Source of the DNA: a candidate division LCP-89 bacterium
GTDB lineage: Bacteria; Electryoneota; B3-LCP
Length of the DNA: 50,075 nt
Direction: 5' to 3'
NCBI GenBank assembly: GCA_025774555.1
Contig: JALGVT010000017.1
Span: 1-50,075 of the forward strand
The notes below the pieces were generated by a model. It made no database searches and was not told where the DNA came from. It saw only the letters and a program-made list of their open reading frames with translations. Below are positions 34,191-42,517 of the stretch, piece after piece (the first letter of the stretch is position 1; each line of letters opens with the position of its first letter). The translations under genes were made by a program, and so were the position numbers.

Positions 34191-34219
34191 TTGATTATTT
34201 TAAATATATATCGTATATT
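34191..34219 (+). promoter_or_regulatory. promoter of the oligoendopeptidase gene
   Basis: TTGATT (34191-34196), a 17-base spacer and TATATT (34214-34219) precede the pepF-like start at 34288. The region lies between divergent genes. No equally good site was found on the other strand for the aconitase gene. Confidence 0.5.
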
Positions 34220-34287
34220 TACAAGTTATATCTTATACAATCAACAAGAATAGGGCAGACTGGTCAATAAACAGAAAAGGGAATGAA

Positions 34288-36303
34288 ATGAAAGTAAAAA
34301 ACGTCATGTTCCTTGTCGTTGCTATCTTAATGCTGGTATCCACTGTATTTGCAATTGAGCGTAGCGAGATACCTGACAAGTATAAGTGGAAGCCCGATCA
34401 TATCTATGCCTCTGTCGATGAGTGGCAGAAAGATTTTGACTTCCTGGCGAGTAAAATTGATGAATTAGTCGCCTATAAGGGCACTTTCGCAGGCGCTTAC
34501 GTTCCAGTTGAGAAGGCGTCCGAGCGCGTCACTGTTCTCGGCGGTGAAGGCGCTGAAGCCAGCGATAAACAGGAGATGGTATGGGTTGACGCCACCGATC
34601 CGGTGGGGAGCCTGATTGCTTATAATAAGCTGAGTGAAGAGGTTTGGCCCGTTCTTGAAAAACTGTGGGTGTATGTCATGTTTAATTACCATGTCGATTT
34701 AAGCAGTTCCGACTGGGCTGGCAAGCAGCAGCAGATTCAGATGCTCTATATCGGTATGAACCAGAAGTTGGCATGGGAAACTCCCGAACTCCTGATGATT
34801 CCCGAGCGAACCATGATGAAGTATATCGACGAAAATCCTGAGCTGGAAGATTATCGGAAGACCTACGAAGATATGTATCTGCAGCAAGAGCATGTCCTAT
34901 CTGAGCAGGAAGAAGAGATCATCGCGCAGTCTTATAATATTACCGGCACGGCTTCTGACGTTTTTGGAAAATTGACCGACGTCGATATGAAATTCGGAAC
35001 AATTACAGGTGAAGAAGGTGAAGAAATTGAAGTTACCGATTCCGGTTGGAATTCATGGCGTGTCAGCCAGAACCGCGACATCCGTGAAGCCTATTTTAAA
35101 AAGCTCTGGCAGGGATATGATGACTTCGGTACCACCTTGGCAGCCTTGATGAATGGTAACATCAAAAAGAATATCTATCTCGCCAACGTCCGTAAGTATG
35201 ATAACACTCTGCAAGCCGCGCTTTCCGGTGGCTTCATCCCTGAAGATGTTTATATCAACCTGGTTGAAACGACTCGCAGCAACCTGGCACCGCTACATAA
35301 GTACAATGAGATCCGCAAACGTATGCTGGGCGTCGATCATCTTCGTCACTGGGACTATTATGTATCCCTGATAGACGCTGATGAAAAACGCTATACATAT
35401 GAAGAAGGCGCAGATATGATCATTGATTACCTGAAGCCTCTGGGTAAGCAGTATGTCAAGGATATCAAGATTGCCCTGAATCCTGAGAATGGATGGATTG
35501 ACGTCTATGCCAGCGATTCCAAACGTGGCGGCGCTTACTCAAGTTCATGTTATGGCGTTCACCCTTACATGTTGTACAACTTCGATTTTGAAAAACAATT
35601 AACTCTGGAAGATGTCAGCACTGTAGCGCATGAGGTTGGTCACTCGATGCATACCTGGTATTCTGAAACGAACCAGCCTCTCCCGAATAAAGACTATGCG
35701 ATCTTCAATGCTGAAGTCGCTTCAACTACAAACGAGGCTATCTTCTCTTCCAAGCTGTTAGACGAAGCCCGCAAGGCTTACAAAAAAGCTAAAAAAGGCG
35801 AAGCTAAAGAAGCAGCCAAAGAGCATTTGATCAACCTGCTCGTTACTAACCTCAGCGCGGTGCGCGGCACTTTCTACCGCCAGACTATGTTCGCGACCTG
35901 GGAGTGGGAAGCCAATAAAATGGGCGAAGAAGGACAGCCCTTGACCAAAGAGAGCTTGAGTCAGCTTTACTATGATATCCTGCAGGAATTCCATGGTCCT
36001 GTCGCAGAATACGAAGAACTGTCCAGTATATCATGGGCGCGCATTCCGCACTTCTATCGCGGCTACTACGTCTATACGTATGCCACCAGCTATGCGGCTG
36101 CTGTTGCACTGGCTACCGACATCCTTGATAAGAAAAAGGGCGCAAGGGATCACTTCATAGACTATCTCAAGAGCGGAAGCTCCAAGCATCCGGTTGAACT
36201 TCTCCAGGATGCTGGCGTCGATATGGCGACTCCGGCTCCGGTTGAGGCGCTGGTTGCTTACTTCTCCGCTATGGTGGATGAACTGGATGAATTGACGAAA
36301 TAG
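34288..36303 (+). CDS. pepF: exported oligoendopeptidase F (M3B metallopeptidase)
   Basis: A 671-residue protein with an N-terminal signal peptide (about 1-22, ending VSTVFA), so it acts outside the cytoplasm, unlike typical cytosolic PepF. The catalytic zinc motif is H448-E-V-G-H452 (VAHEVGHSMHTWYS), followed by FNAEVASTTNEA, which provides the third ligand, as in M3 peptidases. A segment rich in Gly/Glu (GGEGAEASDKQE, about 87-98) sits in the N-terminal part. M3B enzymes cut short peptides. Two peptide transporters of the POT family follow. It has its own promoter and terminator. Confidence 0.9.
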   Translation: MKVKNVMFLVVAILMLVSTVFAIERSEIPDKYKWKPDHIYASVDEWQKDFDFLASKIDELVAYKGTFAGAYVPVEKASERVTVLGGEGAEASDKQEMVWVDATDPVGSLIAYNKLSEEVWPVLEKLWVYVMFNYHVDLSSSDWAGKQQQIQMLYIGMNQKLAWETPELLMIPERTMMKYIDENPELEDYRKTYEDMYLQQEHVLSEQEEEIIAQSYNITGTASDVFGKLTDVDMKFGTITGEEGEEIEVTDSGWNSWRVSQNRDIREAYFKKLWQGYDDFGTTLAALMNGNIKKNIYLANVRKYDNTLQAALSGGFIPEDVYINLVETTRSNLAPLHKYNEIRKRMLGVDHLRHWDYYVSLIDADEKRYTYEEGADMIIDYLKPLGKQYVKDIKIALNPENGWIDVYASDSKRGGAYSSSCYGVHPYMLYNFDFEKQLTLEDVSTVAHEVGHSMHTWYSETNQPLPNKDYAIFNAEVASTTNEAIFSSKLLDEARKAYKKAKKGEAKEAAKEHLINLLVTNLSAVRGTFYRQTMFATWEWEANKMGEEGQPLTKESLSQLYYDILQEFHGPVAEYEELSSISWARIPHFYRGYYVYTYATSYAAAVALATDILDKKKGARDHFIDYLKSGSSKHPVELLQDAGVDMATPAPVEALVAYFSAMVDELDELTK

Positions 36304-36330
36304 AGTGAACCCGACAGGTTCAAGCATTTA

Positions 36331-36366
36331 AAGGGCGGTCCCGATTCATCGGGATCGCCTTTTTTA
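36331..36366 (+). terminator. rho-independent terminator after pepF
   Basis: GGCGGTCCCGAT pairs with ATCGGGATCGCC (one G-T pair), followed by seven Ts. The right arm GGGATCGCC-T is shared with the terminator at 40518. Confidence 0.85.
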
Positions 36367-36625
36367 CGGCAAAAAAGGTGGAATAAAATGGGCGACACGA
36401 GGCTATGTCGTTCCCGTTATCGTCGTATTGGTGCAGGATTTTGTATGGGATGGGTGGGATAGCGGGTGACATAGATGGCTCTTGTTGAGGTTAGGGTTTA
36501 ATTAAAGGCGCGGTAGACTCTCTGTAATCTACAGTTATACAACTACAATTACTATAAATACTAAAAGCATGACATATATTGTTGTAATTATGATACATAG
36601 AAACGAGACATTATTAACTTCACGC
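36367..36625. other. intergenic region between pepF and POT gene 1
   Basis: A 259-base stretch with no coding frame of note. A small hairpin GTAGA...TCTAC lies near 36509-36528, and the second half is AT-rich. No known riboswitch fold was recognised. Confidence 0.45.
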
Positions 36626-36654
36626 TTGTTCTTGTGAATTTTATTTCTTATATT
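36626..36654 (+). promoter_or_regulatory. promoter of POT transporter 1
   Basis: TTGTTC (36626-36631), a 17-base spacer and TATATT (36649-36654) lie about 70 bases before the TTG start at 36723. The -35 is imperfect, but the spacing and -10 match the other promoters in the window. Confidence 0.45.
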
Positions 36655-36722
36655 TTACCAATCCATTATCTTCATAATTCCCCGCCGCACTATCTTCAAC
36701 TGAAATAGATGAGGAAAGACCC

Positions 36723-38060
36723 TTGGAAAGCTCATCCCTGACCATTAAAGCAAAAAAGAAACATCCCAAAGGCTTGCCCGTACTTTTCCTGACCGAAATG
36801 TGGGAGCGCTTCAGTTTTTACTGCATGCTCTCGATCTTGTCTCTCTATATGAGCGAAAAGCTTGTTGGCGGCGGATTAGGATTTTCGAATGACAAAACCA
36901 GCCAGATTTACGGACTATACGTCGGGTTGGTTTACTTTACGCCTTTTATCGGCGGCATCATAGCCGACCGGATTTTTGGGCTTCGCAAAACGATCATCAT
37001 CGGCGGACTCTTCATGATGGCGGGGCACTTCTTGTTAGCGTTCCGTCCCCTGCCTTTCTTCTTCAGCGCACTCTGCTGTCTGATCATCGGAAACGGCTTC
37101 TTCAAACCGAATATCTCAGTGATGCTGGGGAATCTGTATCGAGACATGCCCGAAAAGAAAGATGACGCCTACAACATCTTCTATATGGGGATCAATGTCG
37201 GCGCCTTATTTTCACCTGTGGTAGCAGCGTATCTGCGTAATCTGCATCCGATTCACGGATGGCATTATGCCTTTGCCGCTGCCGGCGTCGGTATGATTAT
37301 CTCATTGATTACTTTTCTGATGTTCCAGAAGCATGTACGTGCTGGTGAAAACCTCAGCGCTGACGATCAGAATGAGCGTTTTGAAGTAAAATTGACGCCT
37401 GAACAATACAGGCGGCGAGTCAGAACTCTGCTGGTCATCTTCAGTGTAGTCATTTTCTTCTGGATGGCATTCCACCAGAACGGTTTAACTTTGACCTTCT
37501 GGGCACGAGATGCAACAGCTACCAGTTTAAGTCCTGAACTCTTTCAGTCAGTCAATCCATTCTTTGTATTGGCATTTACTCCGTTGTTAGTCGCTTTCTG
37601 GACGATGCTGCGCAAGAGAAAGATGGAACCGTCCACCGCGGCAAAGCTTGGCATCGGTATGCTGCTGACAGCCGGATGCTATGCGATTATGGCGAGCGCC
37701 GCTTTCTCGGGCGGAAATACCGGCAGAGTCAGCGTTAATTGGTTGATCAGCGCTTATGCAATGATCACCATGGGTGAATTGTGCCTTAGCCCGATGGGAT
37801 TATCGCTGGTGTCCAAGCTTTCACCATGGAAAATACGCGGCATGATGATGGGAGGCTGGTTTGCGTCAACCGCAATCGGCAATTACCTTTCTGGACTGGT
37901 GGGCAGCCTATGGGACGATATGCCTCACAGTTCCTTCTTTATCATCCTGGTAGTCAGTTCCTTGTTTGCGGCAACTTTGCTCTTTCTGCTGCTGAAATTC
38001 CTGAATCCTACCATCAAGGAAGCAGAGCAACAGGCACAGGAACTGGCTGACAGCATGTAA
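36723..38060 (+). CDS. POT-family proton:peptide symporter 1
   Basis: A 445-residue integral membrane protein with about 12 helices. The proton-coupling motif ExxERFxFY (EMWERFSFY, near residue 25) and the PTR2 signatures GNGFFKPNISVMLG and FYMGINVGALFSP are intact. POT carriers take up di- and tripeptides with protons across the inner membrane. The start is TTG, supported by GAGGAAAG at the right distance. A second POT-like gene follows, separated by an inserted repeat element; with the exported PepF upstream they form a peptide-use set. Confidence 0.9.
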   Translation: MESSSLTIKAKKKHPKGLPVLFLTEMWERFSFYCMLSILSLYMSEKLVGGGLGFSNDKTSQIYGLYVGLVYFTPFIGGIIADRIFGLRKTIIIGGLFMMAGHFLLAFRPLPFFFSALCCLIIGNGFFKPNISVMLGNLYRDMPEKKDDAYNIFYMGINVGALFSPVVAAYLRNLHPIHGWHYAFAAAGVGMIISLITFLMFQKHVRAGENLSADDQNERFEVKLTPEQYRRRVRTLLVIFSVVIFFWMAFHQNGLTLTFWARDATATSLSPELFQSVNPFFVLAFTPLLVAFWTMLRKRKMEPSTAAKLGIGMLLTAGCYAIMASAAFSGGNTGRVSVNWLISAYAMITMGELCLSPMGLSLVSKLSPWKIRGMMMGGWFASTAIGNYLSGLVGSLWDDMPHSSFFIILVVSSLFAATLLFLLLKFLNPTIKEAEQQAQELADSM

Positions 38061-38090
38061 CTTTAACATAATTTGTAAATACAGGAAGTG

Positions 38091-38270
38091 GCTGTCCCAA
38101 AAGTAAATTTTATAGTCATTGCGAGGAATCAGCCGTCCGGCTGATGACGTGGCAATCTCCTATATTACAAGCACTAAGAGATTACCACACTTCGTTCGTG
38201 CCGTAGGCATCCTCCGAAGGAGTCCTACGGACCTATGGGGTAATGACAGTTGATAGACTTTTAGGACAGT
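38091..38270. mobile_element. MITE-like element, copy 2
   Basis: Ends are GCTGTCCCAAAAG (38091-38103) and CTTTTAGGACAGT (38258-38270; 11 of 13 match). The inner palindrome (gtcattgcgaggaatc ... cacttcgttcg) is shared with copies 1 and 3. A further insert with the hairpin ccgtaggcatcc / ggagtcctacgg makes this copy longer. It separates two transporter genes. Confidence 0.7.
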
Positions 38271-38303
38271 CCACTTTGCATACTTTAAAGAGGAAATAAA
38301 ATC

Positions 38304-39833
38304 GTGAGTGAAACTGCCACAAAAGAAAAAAGAACATTTGGACATACTTTCTGGATGCTGAACGGCATCGAATTATGGGAGAGACTGGCTTACTTCGGGA
38401 TGCGCAGTGTTGTTCCCGTCTATATTATGCAAGCAGATAATCCGGGCGGATTGCATTTCACGGCGGCTGATAAGGGTTTTATCTACCTCTTCTGGTTCCT
38501 TTTTCAATCTGTTCTCCCCATGTTCACCGGCGGGTATGCCGACCGCTACGGATATAAGAAAACCCTCTTTGTTGCTGTCAGCATGAATATCTGCGGTTAT
38601 CTGATGATGGCTAACCTGACGTCATTCGTCGGCTTTTTCTCTGGAGTTCTGGTGCTGGCAAGCGGTACCGCGCTATTCAAACCTGCACTCCAGGGATCGC
38701 TGGCACAAAACCTGACCAAAGAAAATTCATCTATCGGCTGGGGTTTATTCTACTGGGTTGTCAATATCGGCGCGGCAATCGGTCCGTTCATGGCGGATAT
38801 GATCCTTACCGCCGCATTCTCCCACAGTGAGGGCTCAATATTCCACTCGCTTTTCGGCGACGTCTATTCCCGGGCGTCCTGGCGCGCGTTGTTCACAGCA
38901 TCGGCGATCATCACCGCGCTGAATTACCTGATGTTGCTGACTTTCAAGGACGTCCCTTCAGGCGCTGAGAAAGATAAGAATCCATTGCAGGTCTTCGTTC
39001 ACACGATCAAAAACATCTTCGAGCCCCGGCTGATCATCTGGTTGCTGATCATGTCCTGCTTCTGGCTGATGATGTATCAGGTCTGGGATCTGCATCCCAA
39101 TTTCCTCGAAGACTGGGTCGATTCCAGTGCGATTGCCGCTAATGTCCCCTGGCAGTATGAATCCAACCGCGGGGTAATGGTGCCACAGCATATCATGCTC
39201 AACCTAAACGCGCTCTGGATTATCGTCTTTATGGTGCCGATTTCCTGGATGGTGCGCAAGATGCGGGTGCTGGAATGTATGGTGCTGGGTATGGCTCTGG
39301 CAACGGCAGGAACGATAGTCAGCGGATTCACAGCCACTGGCGGTATCTTTCTACTGGGCATCGTCTTTTTCTCAACCGGTGAAATGATGACGGGGCCGAA
39401 AAAGAACGAATATCTGGGGCTGATCGCCCCACCCGGAAAGAAAGGACTATACCTCGGCTATGTTAACATCCCGGTTGGAATCGGGGGAGGCTTCGGAGCG
39501 GTGATGGCGGGTTGGCTCTACGGGCATTACGGAGAAAAGGCGACGCTGGCATTGAAATACCTGTGCGATCATACCGATTACTTAGGCGGCAAAGTATGGG
39601 ACGGCAAACTTGCCACTCTGGAAAGCATCACCGGCATTCAGCGCACCGAAGCTATGGCGAAGCTAGTCGAATATACCGGCATGGATCACGTAACCGCGAC
39701 CAGAATGCTGTGGGATCTGTACAATCCGCAGTATCACGTCTGGATTCCCTTTGCTACTATCGGAGTTATTGCCATCATCGCACTGGTTATTTTCGCCAAA
39801 ATGGCGAGGAAATGGTCGGATATGGACGCTTAA
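38304..39833 (+). CDS. POT-family/MFS peptide symporter 2
   Basis: A 509-residue membrane protein with about 12-14 helices. It keeps an ExxER motif (ELWERLAYFGMRS, near residue 24), ALFKPALQGSLAQNL and FYWVVNIGAAIGPFMAD, which correspond to the POT signatures of the preceding gene but with changed residues. A soluble insertion before the last helix (about 420-480) is not seen in transporter 1. It is a diverged paralogue, so its substrate may differ. The start is GTG with AGAGGAAAT upstream. It ends before a terminator. Confidence 0.85.
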   Translation: MSETATKEKRTFGHTFWMLNGIELWERLAYFGMRSVVPVYIMQADNPGGLHFTAADKGFIYLFWFLFQSVLPMFTGGYADRYGYKKTLFVAVSMNICGYLMMANLTSFVGFFSGVLVLASGTALFKPALQGSLAQNLTKENSSIGWGLFYWVVNIGAAIGPFMADMILTAAFSHSEGSIFHSLFGDVYSRASWRALFTASAIITALNYLMLLTFKDVPSGAEKDKNPLQVFVHTIKNIFEPRLIIWLLIMSCFWLMMYQVWDLHPNFLEDWVDSSAIAANVPWQYESNRGVMVPQHIMLNLNALWIIVFMVPISWMVRKMRVLECMVLGMALATAGTIVSGFTATGGIFLLGIVFFSTGEMMTGPKKNEYLGLIAPPGKKGLYLGYVNIPVGIGGGFGAVMAGWLYGHYGEKATLALKYLCDHTDYLGGKVWDGKLATLESITGIQRTEAMAKLVEYTGMDHVTATRMLWDLYNPQYHVWIPFATIGVIAIIALVIFAKMARKWSDMDA

Positions 39834-39844
39834 GAAAACACCGC

Positions 39845-39871
39845 AAGGGCAATCCTCGTGATCGCCCTTTT
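39845..39871 (+). terminator. terminator after POT transporter 2
   Basis: AAGGGCAAT (39845-39853) pairs with ATCGCCCTT (39860-39868) with one mismatch, followed by TTT. It belongs to the same look-alike terminator family. Confidence 0.65.
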
Positions 39872-39959
39872 AACTGTGCCGTCAGGTCTCCGTACCTGAT
39901 GGTTATAACGGCTGTCGGCTGCGGAGAGCCTACAGCACAACAATATCAGACAGCCAGTC

Positions 39960-40490
39960 ATGAAAATACAAATACCTCCTTACGTTCACCAGTTCCCCGC
40001 GCCGGCGTTGTTAATCGGTTGCGGAACAATTGAGAGCCCCAACCTGATCACCTGTTCGTGGTTTGGTACTGTCTGCAGCGAACCGCCGATGGTAAGCGTT
40101 TCCATCCGTGAAAGCCGCTTCAGCTATCCTCTGGTGAAGGAGAGCGGGGAATTCACGGTCAATATCCCTCGCATCGCTGACCTCGATGCGGTGATCCATT
40201 GTGGCACTAAATCCGGACGCGATACTGATAAATTCGATGATCTGAAGATCACTCCGGTCGCCTGCCATCCGCTAAAATCAGCGCCGATGATCGAAGAGTT
40301 TTTGCTTGTTCTGGGCTGCCAGGTCAAGCAGGATATCAAGCTCGGTTCGCATTCCATATTTATTGCTGAAATCGTCAGCATTCATTGCGAAGAAGATCTG
40401 GTTAAACCGAACGGCAAAGCTGATCCATTCCCGGAAGAGCAGATCGTTTATTTGGATAAACGCTTCTGGATTCCGAAACTGATGAAGTAG
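39960..40490 (+). CDS. flavin reductase family (flavoredoxin-like) protein
   Basis: A 176-residue FMN-binding split-barrel protein. PALLIGCG, NLITCSWFGTVCSEPPMVSVSIR and ESGEFTVNIP are the usual landmarks of the flavin reductase/flavoredoxin family. Members reduce flavins or carry electrons in the cytoplasm. The region before the ATG has no good ribosome site. No redox partner gene is adjacent. A terminator follows, so it is likely a single-gene unit. Confidence 0.87.
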   Translation: MKIQIPPYVHQFPAPALLIGCGTIESPNLITCSWFGTVCSEPPMVSVSIRESRFSYPLVKESGEFTVNIPRIADLDAVIHCGTKSGRDTDKFDDLKITPVACHPLKSAPMIEEFLLVLGCQVKQDIKLGSHSIFIAEIVSIHCEEDLVKPNGKADPFPEEQIVYLDKRFWIPKLMK

Positions 40491-40517
40491 ATTTTAACAG
40501 TTGGTTGTTGTGTGTAG

Positions 40518-40549
40518 AGGCGTCCCATCCGAACGGGATCGCCTTTTTT
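40518..40549 (+). terminator. terminator after the flavin reductase gene
   Basis: AGGCG-TCCC (40518-40526) pairs with GGGA-T-CGCCT (40535-40544) with one bulged T, followed by a run of Ts. Confidence 0.75.
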
Positions 40550-40762
40550 ATATTCCGATTCACAGGGATGTGAAGACCAATGGCAGATTTGCCGTTATTA
40601 TTGGATGATTTGGTGGATTCAGCGGATATGCCAAGCACGAATTTGCGACAACATTGACCGCCAAAACAGGGGTAAAATTAATAAGGGGATTTATCCGCCA
40701 GATTTGGCGGTAGCTGGGAGATGGTTGCTGGTTGCTGGTAGCTGGTTACTGGTAAAAAAAGA

Positions 40763-40800
40763 AGATCGCGGATGACGCGGATTTAAATTAGATTGCGCAG
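40763..40800. repeat. 'cagatnacgcagat' repeat, copy 2
   Basis: agatcgcggatgacgcgg followed by gattgcgcag has the same layout as the repeats at 75-155 and 41297. Confidence 0.5.
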
Positions 40801-40900
40801 GTAAAAAAGCACTTGTATATAATATAATACATGATCAGGAGCAATGTCAAGAGATTATTTGGATATATGTTGTGGATATACGAATTTATGAACAAATGAT

Positions 40901-40937
40901 TTCCACTGATTATACAGATGACGCTGATTTTAAAAAA
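40901..40937. repeat. 'cagatnacgcagat' repeat, copy 3
   Basis: ttccactgattatacagatg followed by acgctgattttaaa repeats the cagatgacgc(a/t)gat core. Confidence 0.5.
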
Positions 40938-41037
40938 TAAGCAAGGGCGATTTCGCGAAGGGGCAGGCGACCCCTACGATGAATAAGATCGAGGTCGAGA
41001 CGACCCCGACTACGGCATTTCTAATAAGAGGCTTGCC

Positions 41038-41247
41038 ATGTATTTTCTTCTCATTCTGCTCCTGCTGATACCGCTAAACCTGCACGCCGCCCAAACCAAC
41101 TACACCCAGGGCTTGCCCCCGCCGGGTCGGCGCCCCGAAGGGGTTTCCGTCGGTCACAAGACCGATCCCTACGCGGTTTCGCGAAAAGGCAGACAGGAAT
41201 GTCTGCCCCACCAGCTCCTAGCCTCCAGAACCCAGAACCTATCGTAA
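41038..41247 (+). pseudogene. possible remnant: signal-peptide start of a lost secreted-protein gene
   Basis: A 69-codon frame begins MYFLLILLLLIPLNLHAAQ, a convincing signal peptide with cleavage after HAA, and then runs into Arg/Pro-rich sequence encoded by low-complexity palindromic DNA (gccccgaagggg). The most likely reading is the 5' end of a secreted-protein gene whose body was lost or replaced by repeat sequence. A real small secreted peptide cannot be excluded. No neighbour suggests a role. Confidence 0.35.
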
Positions 41248-41296
41248 AATAACCACCATCTGCACTGCCTCTGATGGCACGGGTAGGTTTCTTTGT

Positions 41297-41340
41297 CTGA
41301 ATCACAGATTAACGCAGATTATTGGATTGCGCAGATTCAA
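41297..41340. repeat. 'cagatnacgcagat' repeat, copy 4
   Basis: ctgaatcacagattaacgca followed by gattattggattgcgcagat matches the other copies. It is followed by the string agaagcatgccacccg, also found at 195-210. Confidence 0.55.
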
Positions 41341-41394
41341 AAAACGGACGACCACTGACTACAGAAGCATGCCACCCGGCGTTGGTAATCAAGC

Positions 41395-41491
41395 TGTCAT
41401 TCCGAGAAGCAAAGTGCGTTAGGAGTATAGCCCCCTTTGGGGGAATCTGACAGAGTAAGATGTGTCTGATCCCGGGCAAGCCGGAATGACA
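41395..41491. repeat. inverted-repeat element TGTCATTCCG/CGGAATGACA
   Basis: TGTCATTCCG (41395-41404) and CGGAATGACA (41482-41491) are perfect inverted repeats bounding about 97 bases that also hold the palindrome CCCCC-TTT-GGGGG. The ends differ from the MITE-like element but resemble its inner GTCATTGCG motif. Confidence 0.55.
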
Positions 41492-41540
41492 CATTCTACG
41501 CTTTACTTCAACAACAGTATCTTTCTACTACAATTCTTCA

Positions 41541-42410
41541 TCATACCACCTTATAATTCCGGTATTCCCCAAACCGTACTCCGGTGCAGTTCTCTATCCA
41601 TTTCAGGAGACGATCACCTGCCTTGATGCGCCTTGCCAGCGGATCGAAATTCAGCTTCCAGTCGATTTCAGCGATGCACTCTTGCATTACTTCAGGGTGT
41701 GTGCCGGTGAATTTCTGCAGCGAATCGATCTGCGAATAGTCGAACAGCTCTTCCGATCCCATCTCCTGCCTGATCCAGTCATCTTCATGCCAGTAACGAT
41801 GGAAGTTCTTCATCTTCTCCTGCATGACCTTCGGGTGCTTGATCCAGCCGTAGTGATAGACATACGCGTCGATCAGTTTTACCCGCATCTTGCGGTCGTC
41901 AATGCGGAATCCCTGCGCATCCTTGAACGACCGTATCCGTTTATCGTTGCGCACCACGCGGATTTCGCGCCGGTACCAGCGGCGGGAATCGCCAATATAA
42001 TCATAAGTGCCGTAGAAGTGCAAGTATTTTAAAAGCAGCCCTTCAACTCTGGGGTGATCCTTCCATTGCAGCATCTCACGGGCGATGGCGTCCAGATATT
42101 TTTCGTGGACGACTTCATCAGCCTGGAGGTAAAACGCCCAGTCGCTGTCTGATGATACGGCATTGAAGGCTTTATTCGTTTCGACAGCCAGCACGCGTCC
42201 GCGCTCCCGGATGGAGTCATCCCAGACTGATTGGATAATCCTGATTTTATCTGATGGAATGGATTGGATTAACTGGAGGGTGTCGTCTTCGGAATTGCCC
42301 ACGCTGACGATGAACTCATCGCATATCGGCAGGATGGACTTAATGGATTCAGCGGCGGGATAGCCGTATTTTATCGCATTACGAACAAAACTGAAGCCGC
42401 TGACTTTCAT
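41541..42410 (-). CDS. GT2-type glycosyltransferase
   Basis: A 289-residue cytoplasmic protein. The GT-A core is visible as CDEFIVSVGNSEDDT (nucleotide-sugar binding) and a DxD-like acidic site in YLQADEVV. A basic, aromatic C-terminal half follows (KMKNFHRYWHEDDW). It resembles glycosyltransferases that act on lipopolysaccharide or other surface glycans; the sugar and acceptor cannot be inferred. The frame is open upstream to 42536, but those 42 residues come from DNA next to and inside a MITE-like element, so the ATG at 42410 is preferred. No ribosome site is obvious. Confidence 0.75.
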   Translation of the reverse strand: MKVSGFSFVRNAIKYGYPAAESIKSILPICDEFIVSVGNSEDDTLQLIQSIPSDKIRIIQSVWDDSIRERGRVLAVETNKAFNAVSSDSDWAFYLQADEVVHEKYLDAIAREMLQWKDHPRVEGLLLKYLHFYGTYDYIGDSRRWYRREIRVVRNDKRIRSFKDAQGFRIDDRKMRVKLIDAYVYHYGWIKHPKVMQEKMKNFHRYWHEDDWIRQEMGSEELFDYSQIDSLQKFTGTHPEVMQECIAEIDWKLNFDPLARRIKAGDRLLKWIENCTGVRFGEYRNYKVV

Positions 42411-42517
42411 GAGATTGAAGGATATAATAAGCGTCAGGTCACACTTCCGAAAAATCGGAACCAAGACCAGACGCAACACAATAACGCTCACGTGCGATGG
42501 GAAACAGTTGGTCAACT

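Larger units (their letters stand above)
40550..41037. other. repeat-filled intergenic stretch
   Basis: No gene is supported. It holds low-complexity 'gctggtt' repeats (about 40720-40750), two cagat-type repeats, and simple reverse-complementary strings such as aggggcaggcgacccct. The base make-up is uneven compared with neighbouring genes. Confidence 0.5.

Noticed and set aside
40550-41540. CRISPR array or phage remnant in the repeat-rich gap
   Set aside because: Repeats are few, unequal in length and unevenly spaced; no spacer pattern, cas gene, integrase or attachment site was seen.
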